Source of the DNA: an uncultured Clostridium sp.
GTDB taxonomy: Bacteria; Bacillota; Clostridia; Lachnospirales; Lachnospiraceae
Direction: 5' to 3'
DNA: 64,000 nucleotides
NCBI GenBank assembly: GCA_947575275.1
Contig: CANPMS010000005.1
Span: forward strand, 1-64,000
Of this stretch, positions 1 to 10,276 are shown in pieces. The notes below the pieces were generated by a model. The model did no database searches. It worked only from the letters and a program-made list of their open reading frames with translations, and was not told where the DNA came from. Each line of letters opens with the position of its first letter. Position 1 is the stretch's first letter. A program made the translations under genes and the position numbers.

Positions 1-108
1 TATCATAGAAGACCTTTTAAATCTTTATTTACAGAAAAAATTTCATAGACTCTTGTGGCGCTGACGGAGTATTGACTAACATCAAGTTGTTTAGACAAAG
101 CAAAAGAC

Positions 109-136
109 GCCTTGCTAAGCAAGACGTCTTTAGAAA
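109..136 (-). terminator. Hairpin terminator downstream of the defence operon
   Basis: A near-perfect inverted repeat has arms AAAGACG-CTTGC and GCAAG-CGTCTTT around a three-base loop, with T-rich flanks on both sides, so it could work in both directions. It lies about 95 bases past the last minus-strand gene of the defence operon. Confidence 0.5.
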
Positions 137-231
137 CTCCTTCTACACATGGCAGATGAGCTATTATTAGTATATGCGATTTTCAATGATTTGTCAATGC
201 GTTTGGGCAGTAAACATCTGTTAATTATTTT

Positions 232-765
232 CTAATTATTTCCTGCCGATTGCGATTGAGCCTTATACTGTTCATAATGCTGAAGCTTTTTTCTTAATGA
301 ATGATCCTGTTCAAAGTAAAAAGCCGTAACTAATAAACAATATGAATCTCGTCGTTCTACGACAACCATATAACGTTCCTCTTCAAGTAGCATATGTACT
401 CTGGTTGTGTTTCGATATGGTTCACTCCAAACTTTTACTCCCTCACATTCTTCACATTGCGTTGTATCACAATTATAATTCTCAATAAACGCACGAACCC
501 ACCTGATTCTCTCACATCTTCTAAAATCAGGAACACGCTCTCCACTTTTTAGATAATCTTGACAGGTTACATGAAAAAATGCCTCTTCCTTACCATATTC
601 AATCGGATGTCTGCGAATATTTACCTGCTTTCCTTCAAATATAGGGCGTAATTTTATAAAGTCATTCTGAAAAATCTCATATAACGCCCCTTGATATTTG
701 GGATAGTCATTATCATAGTCATCCCAAAATTCTAATTTTGGCAACCAACAATTATCTCTTGTCAT
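232..765 (-). CDS. Hypothetical protein paired with DUF3800 gene
   Basis: I do not recognise this family with certainty. The product is about 177 residues, acidic in its first third (WDDYDNDYP) and has a C-x4-C-x2-C cluster (CDTTQCEEC) near residue 100 that could bind a metal. The C-terminal third is a run of hydrophobic beta-strand-like segments (RYMVVVERRDSYCLLVTAFY) followed by a basic helix. The ATG at 765 was chosen over an upstream GTG because it has a good GGGAGG site six bases ahead and because its ATGA overlaps the stop of the DUF3800 gene, which implies translational coupling. The tight pairing suggests the two products act together, perhaps as a nuclease or toxin pair; this is inference only. 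Confidence 0.6.
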   Translation of the reverse strand: MTRDNCWLPKLEFWDDYDNDYPKYQGALYEIFQNDFIKLRPIFEGKQVNIRRHPIEYGKEEAFFHVTCQDYLKSGERVPDFRRCERIRWVRAFIENYNCDTTQCEECEGVKVWSEPYRNTTRVHMLLEEERYMVVVERRDSYCLLVTAFYFEQDHSLRKKLQHYEQYKAQSQSAGNN

Positions 766-1475
766 ACTGTCCCTCCCGCTTCCCACGAAAGCAGGTTTAT
801 TTTTTCCTCACGCAATAGCGTTGTTTTTCGCAATGTATAGCCCGAACGTTCTTTTATCAAATCAATAACTTCTTGCTTTGCACTGCTCTTTACAAATCCA
901 TCAGGAAATCTGCGATTTTCATAACCGATAGCCCCTATAATAACATCAACTATCTGCATGATGTGAACTTCATCAGATCGTATAGGTTGTAATCGCCGAA
1001 TCACTTTTTGAGAAAAGTCATACATAGAATTGCAACATACTTCTCTCAACTTTTTTGCTTTTCGAGCAGAGTTAGTATCTTTAATGTCAATATAAACTTC
1101 ATAGTTATCAGTTGGAGAAAAGATAACTTTAAGCATATCAAAATACATTTTATAATACCATGTATCATGTGTTTGATGATAGCGTTCATGATTTAGCTTT
1201 GTCTTATCTGGAATAATGACACCCCGAAAATGTAAATCATCATCATCAAAGAAATAATTAACCAAATCTTTGTACAAATCAACTTTGGCAGGGCTTATTT
1301 TCGTCCACTTCATTTCCATTGTTTCGGAAATATTGTTTCTTTTTTTTATTTGGCGAATCCGTCCATTGATTTCTTTCAGTTTCGATTGTGGACACCACAC
1401 AGCCCCTAACACCATAACATTACTGTTATCATGTTCAAGATGACATGTCTCATCACAGTAAACATTATACAACAT
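762..1475 (-). CDS. DUF3800 domain protein
   Basis: The 237-residue product begins with YNVYCDET, which fits the N-terminal aspartate motif of DUF3800 proteins (usually YxDES), a family thought to have an RNase H-like fold. Further matching features are an acidic strand YEVYIDIKD near residue 130 and a late QIVDVIIGAIGY helix with an aspartate, the usual position of the last acidic residue. A GGTGG site precedes the ATG. The gene starts 12 bases after hsdR stops and overlaps the next gene by four bases, so it belongs to the same operon. DUF3800 genes are common in defence islands and prophages; nuclease activity is plausible but unproven. Confidence 0.75.
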   Translation of the reverse strand: MLYNVYCDETCHLEHDNSNVMVLGAVWCPQSKLKEINGRIRQIKKRNNISETMEMKWTKISPAKVDLYKDLVNYFFDDDDLHFRGVIIPDKTKLNHERYHQTHDTWYYKMYFDMLKVIFSPTDNYEVYIDIKDTNSARKAKKLREVCCNSMYDFSQKVIRRLQPIRSDEVHIMQIVDVIIGAIGYENRRFPDGFVKSSAKQEVIDLIKERSGYTLRKTTLLREEKINLLSWEAGGTV

Positions 1476-1487
1476 ATTTTCACCACC

Positions 1488-4400
1488 TCAATTATCTTTT
1501 TTCATTCCGTAATGCACTGATTCCTCTGCCACCATAGATAGTGTTGGTTCTGTATCATAAAGATATGTAACCTTATCCGATTCTTTTGAAACCTCTGGGC
1601 TAACCAGTCCAAAGTATTTCTCAAAGAACCCTTTTAGTCTTTCAATAACTGTCTGCTTCTTCTTATCACGAGAACGACCTCCCCCAAAACGGGAAACAGG
1701 TGGCATCAGTCGATCAACATCCGTGCCTGGGGTTTTGAGTATACCATCACGGAATGCATTCTCGACAAATTTTCTCGTTTCTTCCGGCTTCAATTTCTCT
1801 TCGGTAATCAAAGTTTGAATATCGGTTTCTCTCTGCTCTCTGACAAAACGCTGCCAGTCAGTATTGACATTGGTGCTTATGTTGATGGTAGCAATAAAGT
1901 TTTCAATCAGTTCCTTTTTAGACCTAAGCTGCAAGCTGGACTTGATTGCTTTATCAATCGCAACAAGGATTTCTTTATCTTCGCAGTTGCCATCATGGTA
2001 CTTTGCTACCAGCATCAGGATATAGTCAATGTTGACTTCAACCTGCTTGACCAGTTCCATTTCAAACACAACATCGTCCATGATGCTGTCCTTGCTACCC
2101 GGCTTCGGCTTGATTTCATCATACACATCATGGTATGTACCTGTGTAATCCTGAAAATCAATCGGAGACAGGATTTCATTTCCAGCGAAACGGTCAAAGG
2201 CAGACAGCATGTTTCTTAAACGGAGAATATTGCCGAACAGGACAATAAAATCTTTCTTGTTCTGCTCTCCAATAATCGGCTCTCCCAGAGGATATTTCTG
2301 CAACAGTTCCGCAATTCGTTCTTCGTAACCTTTCTGCTCTCGCCCTTTATCATCGACACAACCAAAGTAATAATCCTCATAAGATTTCAGCAGAACAATA
2401 CCATTTGCATCTTTATCTCCGAATAGAGCGATTGCATCATTTGTTGCTTCTTCAAGGTCACGGAAACAAACGATATTGCCGAAAGTCTTAACGGAGTTCA
2501 GGATGCGGTTCGTTCTTGAAAATGCCTGAATCAGACCGTGCATTTTCAAATTCTTATCCACCCAAAGGGTATTGAGCGTTGTTGCATCAAAGCCAGTCAG
2601 GAACATATTGACCACGATTAGCAAATCGACTTCACGCTTTTTAACCTTATCGGAGAGGTCTTTATAGTAGTCCTGAAATCCCTTGCTGGAAGTGTCATAG
2701 TTCGTTTTGAAAGTCTTGTTGTAGTCCTTGATTGCCATATCCAAAAAATCACGGGAACTTTGGTCAAGGTCATCGGTGTCAAAACTTTCATCGTCCAAAA
2801 TACCATCAGCACTATCCGCTTCATTTGGAACAAATGAGAAGATGGTGGCAATGGTCAAATCTTTGTGCTGCTCGGCAATCTGTTTTTTCAGCTCCAGATA
2901 ATACTTTTTGCAAACAGGAATTGAGCTAACGGCGAACATAGAGTTGAAGCCGTTTACTCGCTGACCTTTTAGGCTGTAATAGGAATTTCGCATGGTCTTT
3001 TGGTCGAAGTGTTCCAGAATGTACTTTACAACTTCTGTGATACGCTCCGGCGAACTCAAAGCTTCCTCGGTATCAATAGCGGCAACCTGCTTGTCCTGCT
3101 TTCCGTCCTTTTGCTTGACCGTGTTGATATAGTCGATACGGAACGGCAGCACATTTCCATCATTGATAGCATCCACAATAGTGTAGGTATGGAGCTTCGC
3201 ACCAAAAGCCTGTTCTGTGGTTCGGAGTTCGGGATTTCCGCCAGTTCCGGCATTGATAGCAAAAATCGGTGTTCCAGTAAATCCGAAAATATGGTAGTTC
3301 TTAAAGTGCTTGATGATGTTCGTGTGCATCTGTCCAAACTGGCTACGGTGGCACTCGTCAAACACAAGAACAACGTGCTTGCTATAAATCGGATGGATTT
3401 TGTTCTTGCTTATAAATACATCCAACTTCTGAATTGTGGTTACGATAATTCGGGAAGTACTGTCCTCAAGCTGCCTTTGCAGGACTGCGGTACTCTTGTT
3501 TCCATTGGCAGCACCTTTTTCAAAGCGGTCATATTCTTTGACGGTCTGGTAATCCAAATCCTTACGGTCAACTACAAACAAAACCTTTTCGATATACGGA
3601 AGCCCTGTCGCAAGCTGTGCGGTCTTAAAGGAAGTCAGGGTCTTGCCGCTTCCTGTGGTATGCCAGATATATCCTCCGGCTTCGATAGTGCCAGTCTTTT
3701 TATAATTGGTGGACACCTCAATCCTATTCAGAATACGCTCGGTTGCCACAATCTGATAAGGTCGCATGACAAGCAACAATTCCTCGGATGTGAACACGCA
3801 GTATTTTGTCAGGATATTCAGAATGGTATGCTTCGCAAAGAAAGTCTTTGTGAAGTCCACAAGGTCTGCAATAACCTTATTGTTTCCGTCTGCCCAATAA
3901 GAAGTAAACTCAAAACTATTAGAAGTTTTCTTGCTGTGCTTCCTGCTAGTTCCGTCATTCTCTTTGATGTGGCTTGCTCTGGTGGTGTTGGAATAATACT
4001 TTGTGAATGTGCCGTTGGAGATTACAAAAATCTGCACATACTCATAAAGCCCACAACCAGCCCAAAAGCTATCACGCTGATAGCGGTTGATCTGGTTGAA
4101 CGCTTCCTTGATTGCCACCCCACGGCGTTTTAATTCCACATGAACCAACGGCAGACCATTTACCAGAATAGTTACATCATATCGGTTATCATGCTTTCCG
4201 GCAGATTCTTCGTACTGGTTGATTACTTGCAGTCGGTTGTTGTGGATGTTCTTTTTGTCAATCAGGGAGATGTTCATGGTCGTCCCATCCTCACGGGTCA
4301 GGTTCTGCACATAATCTTCCTGAATTTTTCGGGTCTTTTCCACGATGCCCTCATTGGCATTGGCAATCTTGCTTTTGAAAAAGCTGTCCCATTCCTTATC

Positions 4401-4628
4401 CGTAAACTGATAGTTGTTCAACAATTCTAACTGTCTGCGGAGATTGGCAATGAGTGCATCGGAATTATGAATGGTCACATACTCATAGCCCTGTTCGCCC
4501 AACATTTTGATAAATGCTGCTTCCAGAGCCGCTTCACTCTGGTAAGCATCAGAGCGTTTGACCTGTGGCTCATACTCGGTCACAACAGTGCTTTCATTGG
4601 TGGACAGCACGATGTTATATGTACTCAC
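1488..4628 (-). CDS. hsdR: Type I restriction enzyme, R subunit (HsdR)
   Basis: This 1046-residue protein is the ATP-dependent translocase and nuclease of a type I restriction system. The nuclease motif is visible as D151, E165 and K167 (in VHVELKRRG). The helicase core follows, with Walker A TGSGKT at 325-330, a DECH box at 424-427, and a C-terminal HsdR region. Length is typical for the family. The start is a GTG at 4628 preceded by GGAG nine bases upstream. It sits 18 bases behind the kinase gene, so hsdM, hsdS, kinase and hsdR look like one transcription unit. No frameshift or missing motif is seen, so restriction should be active whenever HsdM and HsdS are made. Confidence 0.95.
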   Translation of the reverse strand: MSTYNIVLSTNESTVVTEYEPQVKRSDAYQSEAALEAAFIKMLGEQGYEYVTIHNSDALIANLRRQLELLNNYQFTDKEWDSFFKSKIANANEGIVEKTRKIQEDYVQNLTREDGTTMNISLIDKKNIHNNRLQVINQYEESAGKHDNRYDVTILVNGLPLVHVELKRRGVAIKEAFNQINRYQRDSFWAGCGLYEYVQIFVISNGTFTKYYSNTTRASHIKENDGTSRKHSKKTSNSFEFTSYWADGNNKVIADLVDFTKTFFAKHTILNILTKYCVFTSEELLLVMRPYQIVATERILNRIEVSTNYKKTGTIEAGGYIWHTTGSGKTLTSFKTAQLATGLPYIEKVLFVVDRKDLDYQTVKEYDRFEKGAANGNKSTAVLQRQLEDSTSRIIVTTIQKLDVFISKNKIHPIYSKHVVLVFDECHRSQFGQMHTNIIKHFKNYHIFGFTGTPIFAINAGTGGNPELRTTEQAFGAKLHTYTIVDAINDGNVLPFRIDYINTVKQKDGKQDKQVAAIDTEEALSSPERITEVVKYILEHFDQKTMRNSYYSLKGQRVNGFNSMFAVSSIPVCKKYYLELKKQIAEQHKDLTIATIFSFVPNEADSADGILDDESFDTDDLDQSSRDFLDMAIKDYNKTFKTNYDTSSKGFQDYYKDLSDKVKKREVDLLIVVNMFLTGFDATTLNTLWVDKNLKMHGLIQAFSRTNRILNSVKTFGNIVCFRDLEEATNDAIALFGDKDANGIVLLKSYEDYYFGCVDDKGREQKGYEERIAELLQKYPLGEPIIGEQNKKDFIVLFGNILRLRNMLSAFDRFAGNEILSPIDFQDYTGTYHDVYDEIKPKPGSKDSIMDDVVFEMELVKQVEVNIDYILMLVAKYHDGNCEDKEILVAIDKAIKSSLQLRSKKELIENFIATINISTNVNTDWQRFVREQRETDIQTLITEEKLKPEETRKFVENAFRDGILKTPGTDVDRLMPPVSRFGGGRSRDKKKQTVIERLKGFFEKYFGLVSPEVSKESDKVTYLYDTEPTLSMVAEESVHYGMKKDN

Positions 4629-4646
4629 GATTTCACGCTCCTTTCA

Positions 4647-6155
4647 TTAAGAATCTAAAATTTCTTCTATCATCGGCTCAACCCCGACATTTTTAATATC
4701 ATCAATCATATGTTGTGCGGAGAAGCGATTAACATCTCTGGCTACAAAACGCAAAATATTTGCTGCAGTTTCATTCACCACATAGGAAAATCCACCACGC
4801 AGAATTTGGTACGCAAAAGATGCAAATGGGTCATAGGCAACAAAAGACCTCCCACAAACTTCCTGGTACGACTTATCCACACTCTGAATGACATATTGAG
4901 CGTGATCTTCACTCGTTTTCATAAATGCCAGTAGTACGTCAACAAATTCCTTTTTCTCATGGAGAATTGCTGTAGATATTTTCTCTGCACTCAAATCGTA
5001 TATGTAGCTTTCAATTTCGTCATCAAAAACTTTTCTTGTGATTTTTTCGTCTATACGTGTTTGGTTTTCGGCTTGTTGCTTATAGGATACCGCTTTCTCA
5101 AAAAAGATGGATAGCTGCCCTGCATCAGCATAACGATATGCTGCATCTGAATTTGTGGCTTTTTCTGCAATATTTCTGTAGATATGGTGTGAATTTCTTG
5201 GGTCGCCCGTCATAATGAAATTTATAACACGACCAAGAGAATACACATCACTACGTTTATCTCCATCTTTAAGCATCATAAACTGTTCCGGTGCACAGTA
5301 ATAGAATTGTCCTACTGCGTTGGTGTGCATTGTTTGATGGGAGGTAAATACATTTAAGTCTTTTCCCAATCCAAAGTCAGCAATCTTTATCATTCCAGAA
5401 ATAATAAAGATATTATTCGCACTTATATCTCTATGAATAATATCACGCTTATGTACTTCCGTCATAATATGAAGGATTTGGCGAATACAATTCAACTTTA
5501 TATCATCGGATAAATCGAATGATTTAACATACTTGTCAAGCGTTGTCTCCGCATATTCCATTGTATAGGAACTATTACCTTCATCGAACGTATAAACTTG
5601 AATAATTCCAAACGCATCTTGCAGGGATTTTGTGATGTTGTATTCTCTTTTGAAACGACTTCTGATACCTGTATCCGTCAAATAGTCGTCCTTTAACTTC
5701 TTCACTACGAATCCTGTGGACTTTTGCCGATATACATTCGCAAAACCGCCATTTCCGATTGGCTCTAAATCGTCGTTTTCCCTGACAAGATGATAGCGTC
5801 CATTGCTTCGAGCTATCTTACACAAATCTCTATGGATAATACGATTGAATTCGGCGTATATAGTCTCAATTTTTTCGGCAGCCTCGACTTCTGATAACGA
5901 CTGTTCCTGCATTAAGTAACTTTTTCCAAGAACAATATTGAAGAACTTGTCAATTTGACGGCTGTTGATTAAATCTACAAGTTTATCATGGACATACGCC
6001 CACCTTGACGGAAATCCAGAACGATAGACATCTTTCGTTCCGAAGTTAGAGTTAAAGAACTCTACCAGTTTATATCCTTGCTTATATGTGTAAAAGTCCG
6101 CAGTATCACCACAGAAGATATTTGAAATTTCTTTTAATGAATCTGAACTGAGCAT
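4647..6155 (-). CDS. Serine/threonine protein kinase inside the hsd operon
   Basis: The 502-residue product has a complete eukaryote-like kinase core: glycine loop GNGGFANVY (134-142), lysine in VVKKL (152), catalytic loop HRDISANN (241-248), DFG (260-262), APE (288-290) and SDVYSLG (302-308). No transmembrane segment is seen, so it is probably cytosolic. About 120 residues precede the kinase, with a conserved-looking GFPSRWAYVHDKLVDL stretch, and about 150 mainly helical residues follow; neither part is recognised with confidence. AGAAAGGAG precedes the ATG. It lies 11 bases behind the third hsdS recognition domain and 18 bases ahead of hsdR, which suggests a role in defence, for example control of restriction or an abortive response. 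That role is inferred from position only. Confidence 0.85.
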   Translation of the reverse strand: MLSSDSLKEISNIFCGDTADFYTYKQGYKLVEFFNSNFGTKDVYRSGFPSRWAYVHDKLVDLINSRQIDKFFNIVLGKSYLMQEQSLSEVEAAEKIETIYAEFNRIIHRDLCKIARSNGRYHLVRENDDLEPIGNGGFANVYRQKSTGFVVKKLKDDYLTDTGIRSRFKREYNITKSLQDAFGIIQVYTFDEGNSSYTMEYAETTLDKYVKSFDLSDDIKLNCIRQILHIMTEVHKRDIIHRDISANNIFIISGMIKIADFGLGKDLNVFTSHQTMHTNAVGQFYYCAPEQFMMLKDGDKRSDVYSLGRVINFIMTGDPRNSHHIYRNIAEKATNSDAAYRYADAGQLSIFFEKAVSYKQQAENQTRIDEKITRKVFDDEIESYIYDLSAEKISTAILHEKKEFVDVLLAFMKTSEDHAQYVIQSVDKSYQEVCGRSFVAYDPFASFAYQILRGGFSYVVNETAANILRFVARDVNRFSAQHMIDDIKNVGVEPMIEEILDS

Positions 6156-6166
6156 GGTACTCCTTT

Positions 6167-6769
6167 CTACTTAGCTGGCTCAAAAGTCAGCAGCTTATCA
6201 CGATAGTATTCGTATTGCTTTTTTCGTACTTCAATCTCTGCTGGTAATCCGGAAGAAATATCATTGCAGAGGGCATCAAAACGACTGAGTATAGAAACAA
6301 TGCGTTTTTGTTCCTCTATGGATGGAACATAGATTTTTGCTTTACTTATATTGTCATTGTAAAGTCTGGCAATTGTTCCGCCTGTCGAAATATTCCACGG
6401 TTGTAATTGGTAGCAATAATGAAGATAGCTATTCAGTACAAGACTCTCATCATTGGCAATCCAAACAATATTAGAATCTTGGTAGTATGCGGGGTTTCCA
6501 TCAAAAACAACCGTTCTTCCGATTGTTCCTGCCGCAGAAATAAGAATATCGCCTTTTTTCGGATAAGAGTATGCCGCCTTATATTCCTCAAATTTTTCCT
6601 TTGTTATATAGGCGTCAGGCTCTTTTCCAAATGTACCAATCTTGAAAAATGGAATATCTCCATTGGCACTCGTTTCAGATTTCATAATACGCTTGCACAT
6701 AGAAATTTTTCCGATATATCCAAGTTCAAGGGCAATCGCACCAAAAACACATTGACAAAGGACAATCAA
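6167..6769 (-). CDS. Third HsdS target-recognition domain, currently out of frame
   Basis: This ORF of about 200 residues has one HsdS target-recognition domain (IGKISMCKRI, IPFFKIGTFGKEPDAY, GDILISAAGTIGRTVVFDG) and one helical conserved region (AEIEVRKKQYEYYRDKLL) nearly identical in plan to the end of the upstream hsdS. It has no convincing start of its own: 6769 is only a TTG with no good ribosome site. Its frame stays open upstream through the TCTG tract, offset by one base from the upstream hsdS frame. I read it as the silent 3' part of hsdS that is translated only after a change in repeat number, giving a fused protein of roughly 620 residues. It could instead be a decayed remnant, although no internal stop is present. 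Confidence 0.75.
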   Translation of the reverse strand: MIVLCQCVFGAIALELGYIGKISMCKRIMKSETSANGDIPFFKIGTFGKEPDAYITKEKFEEYKAAYSYPKKGDILISAAGTIGRTVVFDGNPAYYQDSNIVWIANDESLVLNSYLHYCYQLQPWNISTGGTIARLYNDNISKAKIYVPSIEEQKRIVSILSRFDALCNDISSGLPAEIEVRKKQYEYYRDKLLTFEPAK

Positions 6770-6773
6770 GCCA

Positions 6774-8038
<1,265 letters not shown>

Positions 8039-8042
<4 letters not shown>

Positions 8043-9607
8043 ACGCCCACCTCGATTTCTGCGATAATCTTCGCAATCTCATTACGGAGAACCTGCTCAC
8101 GGGCAACAATTTCTTCAATCTCGGCATTGAGTTTCACAATGTCGATTTTCTCTCTTGTGTCCTCAGCTTCTACATAGCTACTGACAGAAAGATTGTAGTC
8201 TTGGGTAACAATTTCTTCATAAGGTACACAACGGGCAAAATGCTTAACATCCGCACGGGAAACAAACTCGTCCACGATATGGGCGATATTTCCCCCAGTC
8301 AGTCGGTTGTTGTTCGTTACCTTGACAAACTCGCCGGAAGCATCAATAAACAGGGTCTTGTTGTCGGACTTGCTGCGCTTCAGAACCATAATGCAGGTTG
8401 CGATGGAAGTACCAAAGAACAGATTGCTCGGCAACTGAATGATGCAGTCAATGAAGTTGTTGTCAATGAGATACTGACGGATTTTCTTTTCAGCTCCACC
8501 ACGGTACATGATGCCGGGGAAGCAGACAACCGCCGCCGTTCCGTTGGTGGCAAGCCATGCCAGAGAGTGCATGATAAACGCAAGGTCAGCTTTCGACTTC
8601 GGTGCAAGCACTCCGGCAGGAGAGAAACGGGGGTCATTTATCAAAACAGGGTTGTCATCGCCCTCCCACTTGATAGAGTACGGGGGATTTGACACGATAA
8701 CCTCAAACGGCTCATCATCCCAATGCTGCGGATTCAGCAGCGTATCTTCATGGGCAATGTCAAACTTGTCAAAGTCAATGTCATGCAGGAACATATTGAT
8801 ACGGCAAAGGTTGTATGTAGTCAGGTTGATTTCCTGACCATAGAAGCCCTGACGGACATTCTCTTTGCCGAGAATTTTCGCCGCTTTCAGAAGTAGAGAA
8901 CCAGAACCACACGCAGGGTCATACACCTTGTTGACCTCTGTTTTTCTGGCAACAGCCATACGGGTCAGAAGTTCGGAAACCTCTTGGGGAGTGAAGAACT
9001 CACCGCCGCTTTTTCCGGCGTTGGATGCGTACATACTCATAAGGTATTCGTAAGCATCACCGAAAGCGTCAATAGAATTGTCCTTGTAGTTGCCCAAGCC
9101 CATGTTTGCCACGCCCTCGATCAGCTTCACGAGGTTCGCATTACGCTTGGCAACGGTAGCCCCCAGCTTGTTGCTGTTGACATCAATATCATCAAACAAT
9201 CCCGCAAAATTATCTTCGCTTTCGCTGCCCTTTGCTGATTCCTCAATGTGGTTAAAGGCAGCTTCCAAAGTCATGTTCAGATTTTCGTCATTTGCGGCTC
9301 TCTTTCTGACATTGCAGAAAAGCTCGCTGGGCAGAATGAAGAATCCCTTAGTTTTAACCAAATCCTCACGAGCCTGTTCAGCATCTTCATCAGACAACTG
9401 TGCATAATCAAAGCCCACTTCTCCGGCTTCAATCTCGCCCTCGTTGATGTAATTTGTTAGGTTTTCAGATATATAGCGATAGAACATCATGCCCAGCACA
9501 TAGGACTTGAAATCCCATCCGTCCACGCTTCCCCGCAGTTCATCCGCAATCGCCCATATCGCACGGTGCAATTCGTCACGCTCCTGCTCTTTTCTTACAT
9601 CAGCCAT
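8039..9607 (-). CDS. hsdM: Type I restriction modification methyltransferase (HsdM)
   Basis: About 522 residues encode the N6-adenine methyltransferase of the system. An N-terminal helical domain ([17 protein letters not shown]) is followed by the SAM-binding motif [11 protein letters not shown] (about 220-230) and the catalytic motif SNPPYSIKW (NPPY about 287-290). The ATG at 9607 was chosen because the protein then begins [14 protein letters not shown], typical of the family, and it overlaps the end of the XRE regulator by eight bases; the longer upstream reading overlaps the regulator far more. It forms an M2S1 methylase with HsdS and, with two HsdR, the restriction complex. Confidence 0.95.
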
Positions 9608-9824
9608 TGTCGTTCTCCTTTTCAACTGGTATAAATTCCAGAATATCATCTACTTTGCAGTCCAGAGCAAGACAGATTTTTTCGATACTATCTAATGACA
9701 CATACTGGTCACGCCTTAATCGGGTCAGAATGTTCGGACTAAACCCTGCCTTTTCGGTCAGTTCAGACGTCTGGATGCCCCGGTCTATCAGCAAATGAAA
9801 TAGTTTTTTATATGTTACAGCCAT
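9600..9824 (-). CDS. XRE-family transcriptional regulator, first gene of the hsd operon
   Basis: This 74-residue protein is a single helix-turn-helix of the Cro/C1 type ([20 protein letters not shown], then [20 protein letters not shown]). A strong AAGGAGG site lies seven bases before the ATG. Because it overlaps hsdM and an inverted repeat surrounds the promoter just upstream, it probably controls its own operon, in the manner of restriction-system controller proteins. Target and sign of regulation are inferred. Confidence 0.88.
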   Translation of the reverse strand: MAVTYKKLFHLLIDRGIQTSELTEKAGFSPNILTRLRRDQYVSLDSIEKICLALDCKVDDILEFIPVEKENDNG

Positions 9825-9846
9825 ATAGTCCTCCTTGCCATGCTAA

Positions 9847-9886
9847 TCACTTATGATAGTATATCACGAAAAAGTGAAAAATTCAA
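9847..9886 (-). promoter_or_regulatory. Promoter of the hsd operon with flanking inverted repeat
   Basis: On the minus strand TTGAAT (9886-9881) and TATACT (9863-9858) are separated by exactly 17 bases. The hexamers TCACTT and AAGTGA (9872-9877 and 9847-9852) form an inverted repeat around the -10 box, and TCAC-N6-GTGA lies within the spacer. These are the best candidates for an operator of the XRE protein encoded about 25 bases downstream. Confidence 0.6.
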
Positions 9887-9929
9887 TTCATCGTTATAAG
9901 AATTTTGATAGGAATAATGCAAGAAAGAA

Positions 9930-9969
9930 AAAGGCTTGATGTAGCAGTTGTTACTTACATCAAGCCTTT
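9930..9969 (-). terminator. Terminator overlapping the end of a small ORF
   Basis: The arms AAGGCTTGATGTA and TACATCAAGCCTT are perfect complements around a 12-base loop, followed by TTTTTCTTTCTT on the minus strand. The plus side is also T-rich. The hairpin contains the last codons and stop of the small ORF at 9960-10058. Confidence 0.75.
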
Positions 9970-10058
9970 ATTTCTTTTGTAGTTCTGTATAAGCGTGGGT
10001 TCATCATGTTTAGTGTAGTATCTTTAACTATGGGAAACTCCATTTTCTCCTGATTCAT
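9960..10058 (-). CDS. Small ORF, 32 residues, strong ribosome site
   Basis: The reading frame begins MNQEKMEFPIVKDTT and ends RTTKEIKA. A perfect AGGAGGTG lies five bases before the ATG and a strong terminator overlaps its end, so it looks like a short expressed unit. There is no signal peptide or membrane segment. I cannot assign a function; it could be a free peptide, a leader or a leftover of a larger gene. TATAGT about 25 bases upstream is a possible -10 box with a poor -35. Confidence 0.45.
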   Translation of the reverse strand: MNQEKMEFPIVKDTTLNMMNPRLYRTTKEIKA

Positions 10059-10072
10059 GAGAGCACCTCCTT

Positions 10073-10192
10073 TCACATCAAACTATACCCTAATATGCTA
10101 CGAATGAACATGTACCGTTGGTTGAATGAGTAAATATCCACATCATAATCAGTATCAACCCATAGTTGCTGTTCTATCGTTTTGCAAAGCAT
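10073..10192 (-). CDS. Small ORF, 39 residues, doubtful
   Basis: An ATG frame begins MLCKTIEQQLWVDTDYDVD and ends just before the ribosome site of the next small ORF. It has no ribosome binding site of its own and starts directly behind the T-run of the yebC terminator, so it may be a remnant rather than a gene. Its acidic and aromatic composition does look protein-like. Confidence 0.22.
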   Translation of the reverse strand: MLCKTIEQQLWVDTDYDVDIYSFNQRYMFIRSILGYSLM

Positions 10193-10194
10193 AG

Positions 10195-10227
10195 AAAAAG
10201 GGTAAGAAGCTGTTGAATTTCTTACCC
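10195..10227 (-). terminator. Terminator of yebC
   Basis: GGGTAAGAA and TTCTTACCC pair around a ten-base loop and are followed by TTTTTCT on the minus strand, about 50 bases past the yebC stop. Confidence 0.8.
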
Positions 10228-10276
10228 TCTTCCTCTTGCAACCTATTTTGTTGCCCGTTAAATTAAATCCTTTATT

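Noticed and set aside
3-178. Minus-strand open stretch ending in LSKQLDVSQYSVSATRVYEI-like sequence
   Set aside because: It has no start codon with a ribosome site, is bounded by a stop at about 186 and contains the terminator hairpin at 109-136. It may be a leftover of a gene, but I cannot support it.
3000-4133. Long plus-strand ORF of 377 codons
   Set aside because: It lies entirely opposite hsdR, which has all its family motifs; the antisense frame is a by-product of hsdR codon use.
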